Assembly: GCA_002329485.1 (NCBI GenBank)
Contig: DCTZ01000003.1
Span: 4,870-13,159 of the forward strand
DNA: 8,290 nt
DNA from: Caryophanales bacterium UBA1427
GTDB taxonomy: Bacteria > Bacillota_I > Bacilli_A > ML615J-28 > CAG-313
Direction of reading: 5' to 3'
Made by a program: the position numbers and the translations under genes. Positions within the stretch are counted from its first letter, which is position 1. Every line of letters starts with the position of its first letter. Positions 6,520 through 8,290 of the stretch are shown piece by piece. Under the pieces are notes generated by a model. It was not told where the DNA came from. It saw only the letters and a list, made by a program, of their open reading frames with translations, and did no database searches.

Positions 6520-8272
6520 TGTCTTCACCTGCCCCGTCTTCGTTCAATTCGTTGATTTGCTTCAGATATTGCATCTTGTACCAATTGTCGTACTTCAGCA
6601 ATTCCTCGTGGGTTCCCCGGTTGGTAATCCGGCCGTTTTCGACCACGAGGATTTCGTCGGCCATCGCCACGGCGGAAAACCGGTGGGCGATAATGATATT
6701 GGTTTTACCCTGACGTGCTTCTTTCAGATTTCTGATGATATTGGCTTCGGTCAGGGCATCGACTGCGCTTAACGAATCGTCCAAAATCAGGATTTCCGGG
6801 TTTCGGACCAAAGCTCTTGCTATCGATAACCGCTGGCGCTGACCCCCGCTTAAAGATCCGCCGAATTCGGCTACCATGGTTTCGAGTCCGAACGGAAGTT
6901 CTTTCAAATCTTTGTTAAAATCGGCCAGAGCTACCGCCCGGTTGATATCGCGCACGGTGGCCCGCGGATTGCCGATTAAGATGTTGTCGTCGACGCTTCT
7001 TCTGAACAAGATATGGTCCTGCGGAACATATCCGATCAAATCATGGATATCGTCGATGTTGAATTCCTTGATATCGACACTGTCGATCAGGATTTCGCCC
7101 CCCAAGACGTTGTATTCGCGCAACAGCTGTCTGATCATCGTGGATTTTCCCGATCCGGTCGGTCCCACGATGCCGATTGTTTTGCCTTTTTCGATGGTAA
7201 ACGAAACGTCCATCAAAACTTCCTGATTGTCTTTCGGATATTTGAAGACCACGTTTTTGAATTCGATTTTGTTGAAACCGAGAATCGGTTTGGGGTTTTC
7301 GGTATTGGCAATCTTCGGCACGATGTTTAAAACTTCGTGGTACCGCTGATCGGAAATCATGATGTTGTTGACCTGATTCAAAACGTTGCTTAAAGCGACA
7401 AGGGGACCGTAAAGCATGCCGACATACATGAGAAACGTTACCAAGTCTCCCGCCGAAATGTTGGATGTGATGACCATATAGCTGCCTAAAGAAATGGCAA
7501 TGAAATACGAAACCGTGTAAACCAGTTCGAACAAGGGACTGTAAATCGATTCGAACTTGATGATTTTCCACCACGAATCGATATCGCGGTCAATCGCTTT
7601 TTTGGTTTTGATAAAATCCTGTTCCTCGTTGGCATAAGCCCTAACGGTTTTTACCCCTTCGACCGACTCCAAGACGTTTTCGGTCATATCGGCGTAAATT
7701 TCCCGGTGAATCTTATAATAGGCCCGTTTCTTCTGTCGTTTTTTGTTCAGCCAAAAGATGGCAAAAGGCATCGCGATGACGCTTGCCAAAGTCAAAAGCG
7801 GATTGATAATAACCATCATGAAGATGGCCGAAAGCACGACCCCGGTATTGAAAAAAACCGTTTGCAAAAAGTTGGTGGCAAGCACCGTAAGATTTTGCAA
7901 ATCGTCGGTCGCGCGGGAAATCAAATCCCCTTTGGTATAGGATTCATAGGTTTCGGAATCGAGTTCGAACAAATGCTGGATATATTTTTCTCTCAGTTCG
8001 TACGACAGCTGATGACCGAGTTTATTGATTTCGTAGTGATAAACCCAGTTGATCAGATATCGTCCGATTGCAACCCCGAGCAACCCGACCACCAAAAGAA
8101 TCAGATGGTTTGACGTCAAAACCCCCGTCGAGATTTCGTCGATGGCGATTCCCAGGAGTTTTGCGGGGAGAACAGGTGTTATCGATAGGAGCAAAAGAAA
8201 GAACGCTACAAGAATGTAGCGCTTATAGGTTTTTTTGAAGAACCATCCCAAATGCAAAAATGCTTCTTTCAT
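6506..8272 (-). CDS. ABC exporter half-transporter, BmrC/YheI/LmrC-like
   Basis: The 588-residue protein has the normal half-transporter length: six transmembrane helices (about 18-40, 55-80, 133-155, 158-177, 245-268, 275-295) and a C-terminal ATPase domain from about 333. It has Walker A GPTGSGKS (370-377), Q-loop Q418, a perfect signature LSGGQ (474-478) and H-loop H530. The residue after the Walker B aspartate is D499 (ILILDD), not the usual catalytic glutamate. This substitution marks the degenerate-site subunit of heterodimeric exporters such as BmrC, LmrC and TM287. Its intact signature would complete the working site on the partner, and its defective Walker B faces the partner's altered signature. 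Sizes and order match the bmrC-bmrD pair. ATG at 8272 has GAGG 10 bases upstream. Only 18 bases remain to the window edge, so the promoter and any leader peptide are outside. The C-terminus is acidic (NEDGAGEDNDQH). Confidence 0.94.
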   Translation of the reverse strand: MKEAFLHLGWFFKKTYKRYILVAFFLLLLSITPVLPAKLLGIAIDEISTGVLTSNHLILLVVGLLGVAIGRYLINWVYHYEINKLGHQLSYELREKYIQHLFELDSETYESYTKGDLISRATDDLQNLTVLATNFLQTVFFNTGVVLSAIFMMVIINPLLTLASVIAMPFAIFWLNKKRQKKRAYYKIHREIYADMTENVLESVEGVKTVRAYANEEQDFIKTKKAIDRDIDSWWKIIKFESIYSPLFELVYTVSYFIAISLGSYMVITSNISAGDLVTFLMYVGMLYGPLVALSNVLNQVNNIMISDQRYHEVLNIVPKIANTENPKPILGFNKIEFKNVVFKYPKDNQEVLMDVSFTIEKGKTIGIVGPTGSGKSTMIRQLLREYNVLGGEILIDSVDIKEFNIDDIHDLIGYVPQDHILFRRSVDDNILIGNPRATVRDINRAVALADFNKDLKELPFGLETMVAEFGGSLSGGQRQRLSIARALVRNPEILILDDSLSAVDALTEANIIRNLKEARQGKTNIIIAHRFSAVAMADEILVVENGRITNRGTHEELLKYDNWYKMQYLKQINELNEDGAGEDNDQH

Positions 8273-8290
8273 AAAATTTAAACCTCGTTT

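Noticed and set aside
6519..6528. GTG start at 6528 for the BmrD-like gene
   Set aside because: The GTG lies inside the AGGTGA ribosome site of the ATG at 6519, leaving no well-placed site of its own.
1..8290. CRISPR arrays, insertion sequences, tRNA or rRNA genes
   Set aside because: No spaced direct repeats, transposase-like frames, terminal inverted repeats or conserved RNA gene sequences were seen on either strand.

Overview
The window comes from a low-to-moderate-GC Gram-positive-type bacterium. A relative of Erysipelotrichia, Izemoplasmatales or Acholeplasmatales within the Bacillota/Mycoplasmatota is my best guess. The grounds are strong AAGGAG-type ribosome binding sites, sigma-A promoters, U-tract terminators, a lipoprotein signal, and atrophied bacterial Ig, InlB-type and lamin-tail domains joined to an endonuclease I. 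One gene ends on TGA within an ATGA overlap, so TGA is read as stop and the Mycoplasma code is unlikely. The lineage is inference; the sequence has no phylogenetic marker.

Every supported gene is on the minus strand, so the biological order runs from right to left. From 8272 to 3833 lies a tight three-gene operon: a BmrC/YheI-like ABC half-transporter, a BmrD/YheH-like partner with a large extracellular insertion, and a chloramphenicol-acetyltransferase-family protein. The genes overlap by 14 and 4 bases and end at a clear hairpin terminator (3794-3825). The two ABC subunits carry complementary defects in their ATPase motifs, as expected for an asymmetric heterodimeric drug exporter. The acetyltransferase-like protein suggests a combined export and modification or detoxification operon.

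A strong extended -10 promoter (3750-3778) then starts a single gene (3658-1397) for a surface lipoprotein. It combines an InlB-like repeat, two Ig-like domains, a lamin-tail domain and a C-terminal endonuclease I, and looks like an anchored DNA-degrading enzyme. It ends at a good terminator (1349-1384).

The 760-base gene-poor gap from 1396 to 637 is the most interesting part. It holds a consensus-like promoter (1238-1266), a good Shine-Dalgarno site, a 13-codon reading frame, and an intrinsic terminator whose stem starts inside that frame. This is the layout of a ribosome-controlled transcription attenuator, as found ahead of antibiotic-resistance genes, yet no resistance gene follows. The remainder of the gap holds a partial copy of the lipoprotein promoter, an unassigned hairpin, and the leader of the next gene.

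That last gene (636 to the left edge, incomplete) encodes another secreted protein with an Ig-like domain and an InlB-type repeat. Its leader and the nuclease leader share a small hairpin-plus-conserved-tail element at a similar distance from the start codon, suggesting related control of the two surface proteins.
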